A DNA stretch of 64,000 nt from assembly GCA_021030915.1 (NCBI GenBank), contig JAGEMR010000001.1:434001-498000 (forward strand), in the 5' to 3' direction. This DNA comes from Astrothelium macrocarpum. Lineage: Eukaryota; Ascomycota; Dothideomycetes; Trypetheliales; Trypetheliaceae. Positions 33,086 to 43,845 of the stretch are shown here, one piece after another. The number at the start of each line of letters is the position of its first letter. Positions within the stretch are counted from its first letter, which is position 1. A program made the translations under genes and the position numbers. The notes beneath the pieces are model-generated. The model was not told where the DNA came from and did not search any database. It saw only the letters and a list, made by a program, of their open reading frames with translations.

Positions 33086-34660
33086 TCATTGCTGTAGTAG
33101 ACCTTGGCTCACGCTTGGATCAGCAACGCCATCGCTCAGCGCAAAGAGCAGCTGAGTAAGACAGCGTTTCGTGGCAGCATCATCGCGGAGGACGGACTGG
33201 AATGTGCCATCACGTAGGGGCTCAGGAAGGCATTGTCGAAGCGCTTCACGAGCGCGGACATTGTCGCTCAATCTATTCGAAAAGGTGTCAGAGCTGGACT
33301 CATGTTTCGGTGGGACGGAAGATTGAACGAACCTCAAAAAACAGCGTACAACATGCTTCAGCAGTCTCACCGTTTGCTGCTCCACCAATTGGCTCACCAT
33401 GTTGCTCAAGACGGTACCAACGGCATAGAAGCGTTCGTACGTTTGGCATATATAACTCAGACCCACATCATCGAGCAAAATCTTTTGAACAATGAAGATG
33501 GCCACTGTTTTGCTGAGCTCAGACCCTGTTTCCATGATGCGGAGGCAAAGAGGGATGATCTCCGTGGTAAGGAGAAAGTTGATAACTTCGGAGGAATCAT
33601 TTTTGACGAGCGCACCGATAACACCAAGAGAGGTGAGGCGGAGGTATTCAAAGGGACGAGACTTGGAGGTAGTATTGAGAAAAGGGTAAAGGAAGAGGGG
33701 AATGTGTGCTGGATACGTAACCAATCAGCAACGCTATTTGAGCCATGAGGTCAAGATTGGACGATATCACTAACCTTGCAAAAACAATGCTCGCGTCTCT
33801 GTATGCGATGCCACACACTGCAGCAAAGCCAACGCATTACACACTCGATTGGAGGCGGCCGCGGTCAATTGAGACGGGTTGAGAAGCGGATACACGGAGA
33901 TGATCTCTTGCAGCAACGAAGTCATGACACCTTTCAACCAAGCCCCTAAATCAGTTTCTCTCCCCTTACCCAACAAGAAGAAGGGACGAAGACAAATCCA
34001 CATACCGAAAGAATGCCACAGTACCAACGCCAGCTCGGGCACCTGCTCCCTCTTCTTGCTCAACTCCAGCAGCGCGGCCTCTCGCGTGTTCACATTCATC
34101 AGCTGCGCGATGTACTCCAGCACCCGCTTGTTCTCATCGTTCATGATGCCGCCGTCCTGCGCTGTGGTCGCTGCGTTCGCGGGGCTCGGCGCGTGCTGCT
34201 CGCTGCTATTGCCGCCAGCTCCTCCACCACCACCGTTTCCTGCTCCTGCGGTGCCATTGAGGTTGTTCGTCGCGTTCAGTCGTCCACCGCTGCCGCCGCC
34301 GCCGTACGAGTGCTGCTGTTGCTGCTGATGCTGGGCGGCGGCTTGGTGGCGGGCGTGGTGGTCTTGTGCGGTGTGGTGATGTGCGTTGGGGTGCCAGTCC
34401 GGGTGCTGCTGCTGCTGTTGCTGCTGCTGCTGGGGGTATTGCTGGTGGGAGTAGACGTGCTGGGATGAGAGCATGGCGGTTACATGGGATGGATTGAGAA
34501 AAGGGTTGAGGGTGAGGATGATGTCTGCGAGTGAGGAGGCGTCGGGGATTGTGGGGAGAGGGAGGAGAGCAGAGGTGCTGGTTGCGGAGGAGGAATCGAG
34601 GGGAGGTCGAGGGCGCGGGAGAGTGGAGAGAGCGTCCGTGCGTGGAGCTCGAGACGCCAT
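33086..34660 (-). CDS. CAF40: CCR4-NOT subunit Caf40 (CNOT9/Rcd1)
   Basis: Exons 34006-34660, 33775-33930, 33333-33708 and 33086-33272 close in frame to 457 aa. The N-terminal ~165 residues are low complexity (Gln, His, Gly and Ala runs). The armadillo-type Rcd1 core begins at about NDENKRVLEYIAQLMNVNTR. It contains ALLQCVASHTETRALFLQAH, PFEYLRLTSLGVIGALVKND and LRQCLPEPLRDGTFQSVLRD, nearly invariant among eukaryotes. Caf40 scaffolds the deadenylase complex and binds translational repressors. The acceptor of exon 2 was placed at AAAG|GTGTCATG to restore SFGVMTSLL; an upstream acceptor adds six codons in frame. The last exon after VADPSV may extend past the usual end. Confidence 0.92.
34404..34432. 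repeat. CAG/CTG triplet tract encoding poly-Gln
   Basis: CTG repeats on the plus strand, interrupted by one TTG, encode a Gln run in the Caf40 N-terminus. A second Gln tract from similar triplets lies near 34312-34331. Such tracts are prone to length variation. Confidence 0.85.
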
Positions 34661-35242
34661 ATTAGACCAATGAAGACCGTTGAGTGGAGTGCAAATCAGG
34701 TGCTTCTTCAGAAAATACGAAGAGGTGGAAGATGGAGTTGAGAAGCTCTAGGAAGCAGATTGACGGATGGTGTGGCAGGTAGATGAATAGATTCACTGCT
34801 CTCGTTCACACTATCAAGTTGAACACTGCACTGGTGATATGGAGAGTCGATCTACCAGCGGAGCGCCTGATAGCTTTTAACACAGCAATTGAGTCTGGGC
34901 CGGATCAGATTTACATGTTGCCTTCTTTTATATTTCTTACATTAACCATTAGCCTGGCATCCACATTACTCCAAGCACCCAGCGCTCGAAAATAGAAAAA
35001 CGTCGAATTCGAATTACAATTCACTATACTAGAAGAACTCAAGAGACGTAATCATAGTCTGTCGTGAAAGAAAAAAAACCCTACTGGTAGAGAGAATCCC
35101 CAGCCGTTTCCAGCGCCCTGCCAAATCATCACATGAGCCCTTCTGCGGGCATTCCACAAGCAAGTCGCTCTCATTACGAATTTTTCTTCACCTTGAATGT
35201 CATCTCACTCAAATCTCATCTCATCTCATCCCGTCTCCAGAA
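34661..35242. other. Intergenic CAF40 upstream / KIN1 3' flank
   Basis: 582 bp with no supported gene. It contains the CAF40 promoter. Confidence 0.45.
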
Positions 35243-38200
35243 TCACAGTCTCAATTCACCAAGAATCGTCTGCGCCATGCTCTTATACTGCCACGTGCCC
35301 CCATCGACCTTCTTAAACTGAATCCCATGCAGACTCAACAACGGCACTTTCACCACCAAAATCTCAAACTTCAGCGCCATATTCGCCCCGGTATCGTCGC
35401 GCACATGCGTCGACGTCTCCCCCGGCGCCCGCGCTCGCGCCGACCGCATCGGCGCCGCAGCATGCACCTCATGGTGCTCCTGCACCTCGCTCTCGTCCGA
35501 GTCCTCGGAGCCCGTGTAGCTGCGGTCGGGTGTCGCTTTGACTTTCGGCGTGGACCGCGGCGTCTGTTGTTGCGGCGTGGCGGCTTGTTGGGCGCGAAAG
35601 TCGTCGCGCTCGCGGTCGCCGCCCATGAAGCCGCCGAAGCTGATCTTGCGTCGGTGCGGCGTCCCGGTGGTGGTGGTGGTGGCGCCTCCCGGTGCAGGGC
35701 TCGCTGGCATGCTTTCGCCTGCGATGCCGCGCTTTTCGCTGCTCAGCTCGATGCTCGGGGAGTGCTTGCAGCTGAAGCCGCCTTTGATCTCGTGGTACTG
35801 GATGCCGAGCTGCTTGAGGACGCGGATGATGTCGGAGCGGATGACGGGGAGGGGCCGGTTGCTGGTGGTGGACACGCTGAAGAGCCCTTTCAGATACACG
35901 GGTTTCATGCCCTCTGAATGAGTGCTCTCTTTATGTGTGTTCTCGGCGTCTTCTTCTGCAGCGGCCTCCTCGTCTGTGGCTTCTAGCACGTTGGAATGCA
36001 TGGCCTGTTCGCGTTGTGCTCTCCGGGCCTGAATACCTTCACGTCGTGCGTGGCCAAGTGATTTGGCTCGAGATGCTGGTACACGACTGCGGCCCGCACC
36101 CTGATCATCGGATGCCGCGTCTCCTGGTCGGCTCTTCGTGACAGCTGTACTAGAGTTGTCTGATCCGCTTGTAGCAGGAGGGTCACGTTCATGGTGTGCA
36201 GGCGTAGCTTCTGATGCCACACGTCGCGATAATCTTCTACGCATGTCGGCAGAGTTGACACTGGTCGACCTGGCAAGCCCTTTGAGCTTTCCGCTTCTGG
36301 AATCTGGAGGTGATAAGAGACTTGACTGATCTACTTGACTACCCCCACCCACACGTGCCAATGACGGCGGTGGGTGTTCTCTGTCTTTTGGCCTCCGCAT
36401 GCTAAAACTCTTTCGGGGTGGAGGTCCAGTGGCCTCGTTGGGTGTCGAGACCGCCAGTGATGGTGGTGGATTGCTTGGTCGAATACGGTCAGGCTCTTTA
36501 GACCTGCGCGTGCTTAATCGCCGCAGCAAACCCACCGCAGCATTTTCACGCTTTGCAGGCGGTTGGTCATTTGGCGGTGTCACGATTGCTGGAGAAGGAG
36601 GTGCACCAGGACTGACTTTCATCTTCTCCATATCGCCCGTCACCTCATCCTCTCCGTGTGTCCTTGCTCGAGGCCTTGTACGGCCACCGGTCGGCGCCTC
36701 TCCCTTCATTTCGTAGGTATTTGAATTTGTGTATGCAGATTCTGGCGCGGGCAAATCTGGCATTTGTAATGGTTGCTGACCCGGTGAAATCGGCATCTGA
36801 AGTGCACCAGGATTTGCTTCCTGATATTCGCGTTCTTGCTTTTCTCGGACCAGATAGTAGACAGAAATGAGTGGGCTGAAAGCATTGACAGGATCATACC
36901 CTAGCTGCAACCCTTCGGAAGATGGATTCGTCAATGTGTCACGTGAAAGGGAGTTTCGTCGCTTGTAAAAGTCGAATACGCTCTTCTTGCGGTCCGTGTC
37001 TGTGGGCTCTTCTCTTTTCTTTCGATCAAGCGCTCGAACGGCAGATTCATACTCCTCAGACTCGAGAACCCTGGTAAGCTCTCTGGTGATGTAGTCCACT
37101 GTACCAAAGTCAAAGCCCGTCATCTTTTCAATCACGCGCTGGTCGAGCGGAAGTGACAGAGGAGCTCTGGGAGGGAGGAAGTTATCGGGAGGGCCCCCGT
37201 AACCTTTTGTGAGCCACGGGTGGTTCATAATTTCAGCCAGGCCTGCTCGTTTTGACGGGTCAGTGACAAGCATTCTGCCAATAAGACTTTTACATTCTTT
37301 TGAGCCATTAGCATGATGTACGGACAATGTTTCTTGAGAATTTACTTACCAGCTGAAAGCCAAGATGGATAGTCGACAACGCCTTTCTTAATCTTTGTAT
37401 GCAACTGTGGCATGCTCTGATCATCGAAGGGCACCTTGCCACAGACGAGTACGTATAATACAATTCCAAAACTCCAAATATCAACTTCTGGACCTGTGTA
37501 CTGTTTTGCCTGCAGGAGCTCGGGAGCGGCAAAGTAGAGACTACCACAGAATGTCTTTAAATGGTTGCGGGGTGCAAAAAGATTACTGAGACCAAAGTCG
37601 ATAATCTTGATGTCTCCCGTCTTACTAATGAGGATGTTCTCAATCTTGAGATCTCTGTGGACAATGCTATTGCGATGACAATAGTCTAGAGCGCTGGCGA
37701 TTTGTCGTCCAAATTTGCGGGCTTGTTTTTCTTTTAATCGGCCGTGGGAAATGATGTAGTCGAGCATCTGGCCGCCATTGACGTATTCAAACAGCATATA
37801 CCAGTGATAGTTTGTACGCACGACATCACGCATTCCACAGATGTACGGATGGTTTACTAGCGTGACAATGGCGGCTTCTCTTGCTGTACGAATCTCTTTG
37901 GAGTGATCTGCTCGTTCTCTATCTGCTGACGAGCGGTGCTCATCAGTTGATTGTCGAGGGACAATTTTTACTGCAACCTGTTTCAACAGTCAAGCCTGGT
38001 CTATGTGCTTAAGAGCTAAGATGTTGGTTACCTGTTCGCCAGTCTCCGTATTCCGTGCCAGTTTTACTTTTCCCATACTCCCAGCTCCTATCGTCTTCCC
38101 AAGTGTCCATTGGCCAGTTTGAGCTGTAATCGCAGTTCGTCGCTTTTGTTGGGATCCACTGCTTCCTGGAGGCAGTCTTCCACCACCAGTCTCAGCCGCC

Positions 38201-38613
38201 GCTCCATCGACAGGGACCTGTGACCCTTGTGCATCCGAAGCGTATCGCTGATGTCTTGTTGCCGATGAGGTTCGTTGGCGTGAGCTACCTCTCATCGAGT
38301 CTGTCCTAGGAGGAGGTGCGGCACTACCCCTGTCTCGGGACATGCTTCGACGAGAGGCAGCAGGAGGGTGAGCGACGTTGGTCTGTTCATAATCTCTCCG
38401 GGCGACATTGGTGAGGTTGGCCTGTTGGGAAGAGTGGGTGCGAGCATGGGTTTGTGATTGCGATTGGGTTCGTTGAGGTGAAGCAGGAGGAGCTGTCGTG
38501 TTTCTGTGACTCGCGGACTGGGTTCGATGAGGCTTTTCTGGGCTATTAAATGGCTGCGGTCGTCGCGAGCTAGACGAGCTTCGAGCTAGCGAGGGAGAGG
38601 CGGCTGCAGACAT
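35243..38613 (-). CDS. KIN1: Ser/Thr protein kinase Kin1 (MARK/PAR-1 family) with KA1 domain
   Basis: Exons 38032-38613, 37350-37977 and 35243-37296 close in frame to 1087 aa. A Ser/Arg-rich disordered N-terminus precedes the kinase domain starting near 169 (WTLGKTIGAGSMGKVKLAR). Lys198 lies in VAVK, HRDLKIEN is at 301-308, DFG at 321-323 and APE at 345-347, so all catalytic residues are present. A long disordered linker follows, then a C-terminal KA1-like domain (QLGIQYHEIKGGFSCKHS, and FEILVVKVPLLSLHGIQFKK at the end). Fungal Kin1 localises to septa and tips and controls polarity, microtubules and secretion. It is divergent from the G-patch gene. Confidence 0.92.
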
Positions 38614-39347
38614 TGCAATATAGAGAATAGAATAAAGCGTGAGAGCTAGTCGAGTAGAATAATATCGTTTGAATCGTAAGCAAAGGAATAGTAGGACGAA
38701 AGAGCTGGATCCGTTCGAGGGGGAAAGACGACGCGCTGAAGCTGCCCGATGGCAGCAAAAGCAGCGTCGGCGCGATCCTAGTCAATTCTTACGTTGGTAG
38801 TGGTGAATAACATTTGGCGAAGACGATGCGAGATCGGTGACTCCACGTGAGTGTCCAGCTGTCGCGTCGAGAAGCAGGATGTTGGCAGCAGGAGGCTGGG
38901 ATCTTGGTCTGTTTGCACGAGATCCCTCGTAGGCTGAGATGGGACCGGATGACGACTCCCTGCTCGTCTCACGCGGGTGCGAGTGGATTTGGAACGTCGA
39001 GCGGACTGATCAAGGCTTCCAAGCGGCGCGTCACTGGGGATCAAGTTGCAGAAGAGCTGGTGGTCAGGGGCATTCTTGCCTGGCCGGGATCCCTTCTCAT
39101 CAAGACAAAGGCGGAGCTTGCTGCTTGCACACCTCTGCGCACACCAATCTTCGCCGCGCACTTGCTACCTCCAACTTCGACCAGACGCAGTTGAATGCAA
39201 GCCTGTCACGGGTAGGCAGACGGGTTAGCGGATGACAGACAGCCAGCCAGACCAACTTAGCATCAGAGTCAGGGTCCGCGTCTGACAGGGACCAAATGCA
39301 ATCAGCAGCCCAAGATCTGCGTCACTCTCAAGACCAGATCTTCATCC
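38614..39347. promoter_or_regulatory. Divergent promoter KIN1 / G-patch gene, with E-box
   Basis: 734 bp between two divergent starts. No gene is supported. A CACGTG E-box sits at 38844-38849. Confidence 0.45.
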
Positions 39348-41608
39348 ATGGCGCACAAGAGACATCGTGCAGATTTCGAAGCCGATCAGCTAGACTCACC
39401 ATACGTCTTCTATGGCACTGCTCTGCCTCCGCTTGAGGGAGACGCCCGTGATGATGGGTCCTATGTGCCAGTGTGGAAGCAGGAAGTAACAGACGAGCGA
39501 GGCCGTAAACGTCTCCACGGAGCTTTCACTGGAGGCTTCAGCGCTGGGTAAGATACAAGTTTGACTATACTTGCACACACTTGCATATCAACCGACTACC
39601 TGATGTCTTTAGATACTTTAACACCGCTGGATCTAAAGAAGGATGGACTCCCTCTACATTCGTGTCTTCTCGAACAAATCGTCACAAGGATGGCCAAAAA
39701 CAATCCCAAACGCGCCCAGAAGATTATATGGATGAGGAGGATTTGGCGGACGCTGCCGAAGCGCAAAAATTACAGACCAAAAACACTTTTGCTGGGCTTG
39801 GATCCACAGATGAGGATGGCGTACGAAAGGGCATGCTGCTCGACCTCTTCAGACCAGCCGGCGAAACAATGGGCGTGAAGTTGTTACAGCGTATGGGCTG
39901 GCGGCCAGGTCAAGGAATCGGACCAAAAGTTCGTCGAATGGTCAGGTTCGATGATACAGCAGGCAATGAGGATGCAAAGGAGGATGAACATCTATTTGCG
40001 CCTGATGATAGTCCGATGATATCATTCATCAGAAAGACTGATCACAAAGGTCTTGGGTATGAAGGCGAGGCCAGACTTGCATCCGTGGGCCGTGAGGAAG
40101 ACACAAAAGACGATGAGGATGATGTCCAACTCCTTGCAGCAAGCCGTAAGAAGCACAGTGCGAAGAAGGAAGATGGCCAACGATCGGGTCTTGGAGTCGG
40201 TATCTTGAATGATACCGGGTCTGATGAAGAAGATCCTTATGAACTTGGTCCTAAGCTATCATTTAACCGAACCATCGGAGGAGACAAGAAGAATAGCAAG
40301 AAATTGTCTAATGGCAAAACAGGCTCCAAGAACTTTTCCAACCCATTACTCCGTAACAAACCAGTCTTCGTGCCCAAGAGCAAAGCCTCCGCCAAGGGCT
40401 TCCGTAAATGTCATGACGGCCGCCTGCCACTCAACGGTTTTCTCCTATCCACCAAAATCTCCTCCACAGAATCCGTCAACAAATACCCTCCACCACAAAT
40501 CCCCCCGAACTGGAAATCCTCCAAACAGCCCTCCAACACCCCCTCCACCACACAACCCTACCAATCCCCCGCCGACGCCGCCAAATCCTCCACCCTCAAC
40601 CCCACCTCCCGCGCCGCCCTTCTCGGCGAGACCCAGCTCCCCAGCAAATCCGTCTTCGACTACCTCACCCCGTCCGCACGCGCACGCCTCGCCTCAGCCT
40701 CCGGCCGCTCCGATCTCCCCCCAGCCGGCAACGAACCCGCACCTCCTGGCTTCTCCACCGCCACCCACCCAGCTTCCTCGACGACTACCGCTCTCACCGC
40801 GGATGCCATTCCCCACCTCGACAGGGACACGGCGCTCGCGGCGCTCAGCCGCGGCGCCAGCGGCTGGATGCCGTACGGCGAGGACGCGGGGAAGCGGGCG
40901 CGGTACCGCGCGTTTCTGTCGTACTGCGGCGGCTTGCACGGTGGCGAGGATGACGCCGCGGCGGCGGCGGCGGCGGCGCTGTGGCGGATGCGGGCGGAAG
41001 GCCAGAGTGTGGAGGAGTATGGGCGGGAGCTGGCGGAGTTTGCGCACGCGGCAAGGGTATTTCGGCCGGTGCGGGGTGCGATGGCGAGTCGGTTTACGTC
41101 GGGGGGGGTTGGACAGCAGGGGGAACAGGGGGGGAAGAAGGAGGGTGGGGAGGGAGAGGCGGAGGTGGTGGTGAGGGTGGGTGGGGTGAAGAAGGAGGAT
41201 CCGGCGGAGGAGGCGGCGCGGATGGGGATGTTTGGGCCGATGACGAGGAGTGAGGTGAGGTTTTATCCGACGCAATTGGTGTGTAAGCGGTTTAATGTGA
41301 AGCCGCCTGCGCATGTTACGGGTGATGTTGGGAGTGGGAGTGGGACTGGAGAGGGTGAGAAGGAGAGAGAGAAGAGTAGGTTGGAGGTGGTGGGGAAGAC
41401 GGCGATGGATGAGATGATGATGCAGGCAGCGGTGATGAATCCAGGCAGGCTACGTGGGGAGAAGAGGGAGGATGGTAGAGCTGAGAAAGATCCTGAGCTG
41501 CCTCAGAGAGCGGTGGTGGATGTTGAGAGAAACGAGGCTTTGGAGGCAGAGAAGGCTGGTGAAGCGGTTTTTCAGGCAATCTTTGGTTCTGATGATGAGG
41601 ATGAGTAG
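39348..41608 (+). CDS. G-patch domain splicing factor (GPATCH1/TOUGH-like)
   Basis: Exons 39348-39547 and 39613-41608 join at GG|A to give 731 aa. The N-terminus (LDSPYVFYGTALPPLE, then HGAFTGGFSAGYFNTAGSKE and GWTPSTFVSSR) is the DUF1604 signature of GPATCH1/TGH proteins. The G-patch (MGVKLLQRMGWRPGQGIGP) is at about 155-175. G-patch proteins activate DEAH helicases; this family associates with the spliceosome. The C-terminal half is disordered. Composition changes sharply: 40501-40560 has 32 C and 4 G, while 41101-41160 has 39 G and 4 C on the same coding strand. Confidence 0.88.
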
Positions 41609-42134
41609 GAATTAAAGAAACGCTATTGTGGGATGTATTGTAGTGTGAAGTGGAAGAGTAAGATTAAGAAAACTATCGAGTCAACTCACGTTGAGCGCAT
41701 TTAAGCCTATTACGCTGTTTTTTGGTTGCATGGCATTTTGAAGAGATCTTCATTTGAGCTCACTTCGGTAAACTTCTATCATTGAATCTCCTTCAAATCG
41801 GATCTCGTCTCTCTACCCTTCTTCCATGTGTACAGTGAAAGAAGCCCTCAGCTGAGTCACATGCTCTTGGTTTTAACAATTCTCTGTCATTGGACATCTT
41901 CAATATCCAAACTTGTATTTCTACTTTCCCTTCACATTACACTGCCAGGCCGGGGGAAAAAAATCGACTGAGCCTCTCATGAAACACGTGTTGCGAGGAA
42001 TTCCTCAATCGAGCCATCTTCTCTCGGTTTTACCAAGATACTCTTGTTGAAACTCTTCCATATCAAACACAATCCCTGCCAAAGTCTCTCACTTCAAAGT
42101 ATTCACCATCATATCCTCTTTTGCTCCAAAGTCA
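41609..42134 (+). promoter_or_regulatory. Upstream region of Lys/Gly-rich gene with palindromic E-box
   Basis: 526 bp with no gene. A perfect 10-bp palindrome AACACGTGTT at 41983-41992, containing CACGTG, lies about 140 bp before the next start codon. The rest is pyrimidine-rich. Confidence 0.4.
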
Positions 42135-42884
42135 ATGACAATGGGCGATTCGGATAACGAACCGAAGAAACCAGTCCGCTGTTTTGACCTGGATAATTCT
42201 CAACTGGCAACGCAACTCCATCAGTTCGTCGGCTTCTCGCCTCGCTTTCGCCACGAACTTTCCGCTCGCGCCCAACCTCAAGCCAGAAAGCCTTTTCCCT
42301 CTGAATCAACCGCTACACAAGCAGAGAGCCCTACAGCAGACGAGGGTCTTAGCCATGGTGACATGCAAGCCAAGCCCAGTAACCCGAAGCGCAAACCTCT
42401 AAGCGAAGAATATGTTTTTTCATCAGATGAGGATCTCAGCCATGATGACATGCAAGCCAGGTCCAGTAACCCTAAACACCAACCTCTGAGCAAAGAACAC
42501 GTTCTTTCATCAGACGAAAAGAATACTGATGATGAGTCCGAGGATATCCTCGCCCAAACATTATACGGTTCTCTCTACGGCAAGCCGAAGCTATCCAAGG
42601 CCAGACAGGAGATAGTGCGTAAAACAAAGGAGACGAAAGCAAAGAACCGTCTGATGAAGGCATTGAGTGAGAATAACACGAGGACCGAGAGTAGTAAGGG
42701 GAAGAAAAGGGTAAAACGACAAAATAGCGCAAATGTCAATGGGAAAGGCAAAGGGAAGGTTGGTGGCAAAGGGGCCACAAAGGGGAAAGCCAAGATTGGT
42801 GGTAAGGGAGTTGCGATTGGGAAGGGAAAGAGCTTTGATGGGGTGACGAGCCATGTTATGGTAAAAGCAGCTCGGAAGAAATAG
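42135..42884 (+). CDS. Lys/Gly-rich hypothetical protein with internal tandem repeat
   Basis: Single exon, 249 aa; I do not recognise the family. The N-terminus is MTMGDSDNEPKKPVRCFDLD. Residues 72-129 are two 29-residue tandem repeats (LSHGDMQAKPSNPK... and LSHDDMQARSSNPK...), each ending in an acidic SSDE motif that looks like a CK2 site. The C-terminal ~90 residues are very basic with KGKGKVGGKG repeats, suggesting nucleic-acid or chromatin binding by composition only. A second ATG (MGDSDNE) could be the start. There is no signal peptide or membrane segment. Confidence 0.6.
   Translation: MTMGDSDNEPKKPVRCFDLDNSQLATQLHQFVGFSPRFRHELSARAQPQARKPFPSESTATQAESPTADEGLSHGDMQAKPSNPKRKPLSEEYVFSSDEDLSHDDMQARSSNPKHQPLSKEHVLSSDEKNTDDESEDILAQTLYGSLYGKPKLSKARQEIVRKTKETKAKNRLMKALSENNTRTESSKGKKRVKRQNSANVNGKGKGKVGGKGATKGKAKIGGKGVAIGKGKSFDGVTSHVMVKAARKK
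42348..42521 (+). repeat. 87-bp tandem duplication, two copies
   Basis: Copies 42348-42434 and 42435-42521 match at 70 of 87 positions with no gaps. They encode the two 29-residue repeats of the Lys/Gly-rich protein. Many differences are at third positions, so the duplication is not very recent. Confidence 0.85.
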
Positions 42885-43350
42885 AATTGTTTGCTCCAAC
42901 AGCGATAGAGAGAGGATTGAAAGGAGCTGCCGAGATAAAATGGGAGGCGAGGGGAGTAGTAAAGAGAAGAAGAGTGAGACCAAGAAGGCAATCCAGTCGA
43001 AAGCAGTGAGAGAACCAGGAAATGACGAAGAGAAGCATACAGAGTAAGTGTTTCCGTTTCTGACCTCTACCAAACCTCGCGAAAGCTAAAATGATACGAG
43101 ACAAAATACAGGAAATCAAGTCAGTGACAAGGAACGTGGGCGGTCGACCCATAGCCCTATGGTTTTGATTGAAAGCAGCAAAAAGACTTGAAGGTGGATA
43201 CTTGTACTCTGGATGTTATTAGTATGGCAGCAAGCTTTTCCGACGGATGATTATTCGATCTCTGGCGACGGATTTGGATCTCGTCTCATGGAGGCTTACG
43301 GGCTTGATCCTAGTTGATTCATTTCATTTCCGAAGTTATGCACGTCATGT
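42885..43350. other. Convergent 3' flanks
   Basis: 466 bp with no gene supported. The top strand is purine-rich just after the stop at 42884. Confidence 0.45.
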
Positions 43351-43671
43351 TCAACGAGCTTTCTGGTATTGCTTGAAATTAGTGTAATACCTTACCCAGG
43401 TAGTTAGAAGGTTCAACAGCTGGGGTAGCTCCCGTTTAAAGCAAGATTGAAACGACAAACCACCGGCTAAAGTTTCAGTGCGTGTCATGAGTGCGTGCAT
43501 GATTCGTCGTTCGGTGCTCGGGAGATCGACGAACTGAAGAGCAGGTCGAATGTTTAACGTCAAACATTTATCCCGGTCCGGCTTTCCCTGCACATGCATC
43601 CAACCTGCTGATAATTTCCCGCCTTGTTCTATGACCTCTTCGACTCTCACCTCCTTCAACTGAGAAGCCAT
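43351..43671 (-). CDS. Small hypothetical protein, tentative
   Basis: An open frame of 106 aa starting 174 bp from the divergent PhoD-like gene (MASQLKEVRVEEVIEQGGKL; CLTLNIRPALQFVDLPSTER). I recognise no domain. The composition is coding-like in the first two thirds, and the sequence ends in a Tyr/Gln-rich tail. A GTAAGG near the 3' end followed by ACTAAT and CAG looks like splice signals but would give only a 33-nt intron. The C-terminus is therefore uncertain. It could be real or a chance frame. Confidence 0.35.
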   Translation of the reverse strand: MASQLKEVRVEEVIEQGGKLSAGWMHVQGKPDRDKCLTLNIRPALQFVDLPSTERRIMHALMTRTETLAGGLSFQSCFKRELPQLLNLLTTWVRYYTNFKQYQKAR

Positions 43672-43845
43672 AGCTTCTAATCCAGACGAGATACCCTTAC
43701 TTTTTTGCGACTTTCTTGACGCCTAATAAACTTGTTCTAATTTACAATTCAATTTCTCCATTCTTTTTTAAATTATCTACATAATTCGAGGCCAACAGCT
43801 CCCCGTAATAGAATTCCTGTATCGAGCCGAGCCAACCCAGTTGTC
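43672..43845. promoter_or_regulatory. Short divergent promoter upstream of PhoD-like gene
   Basis: 174 bp, T/A-rich (TTCTTTTTTAAATT near 43762). It would be shared if the minus-strand hypothetical gene is real. Confidence 0.35.

Noticed and set aside
35327..36141. Plus-strand frames opposite KIN1
   Set aside because: Antisense to the KA1-proximal region; no domain, and KIN1 is clearly coding there.
40209..41314. Long frames on both strands (321 and 206 codons)
   Set aside because: Out-of-frame shadows of the G-patch gene in its C-rich/G-rich blocks; Pro- and Arg-rich nonsense composition.
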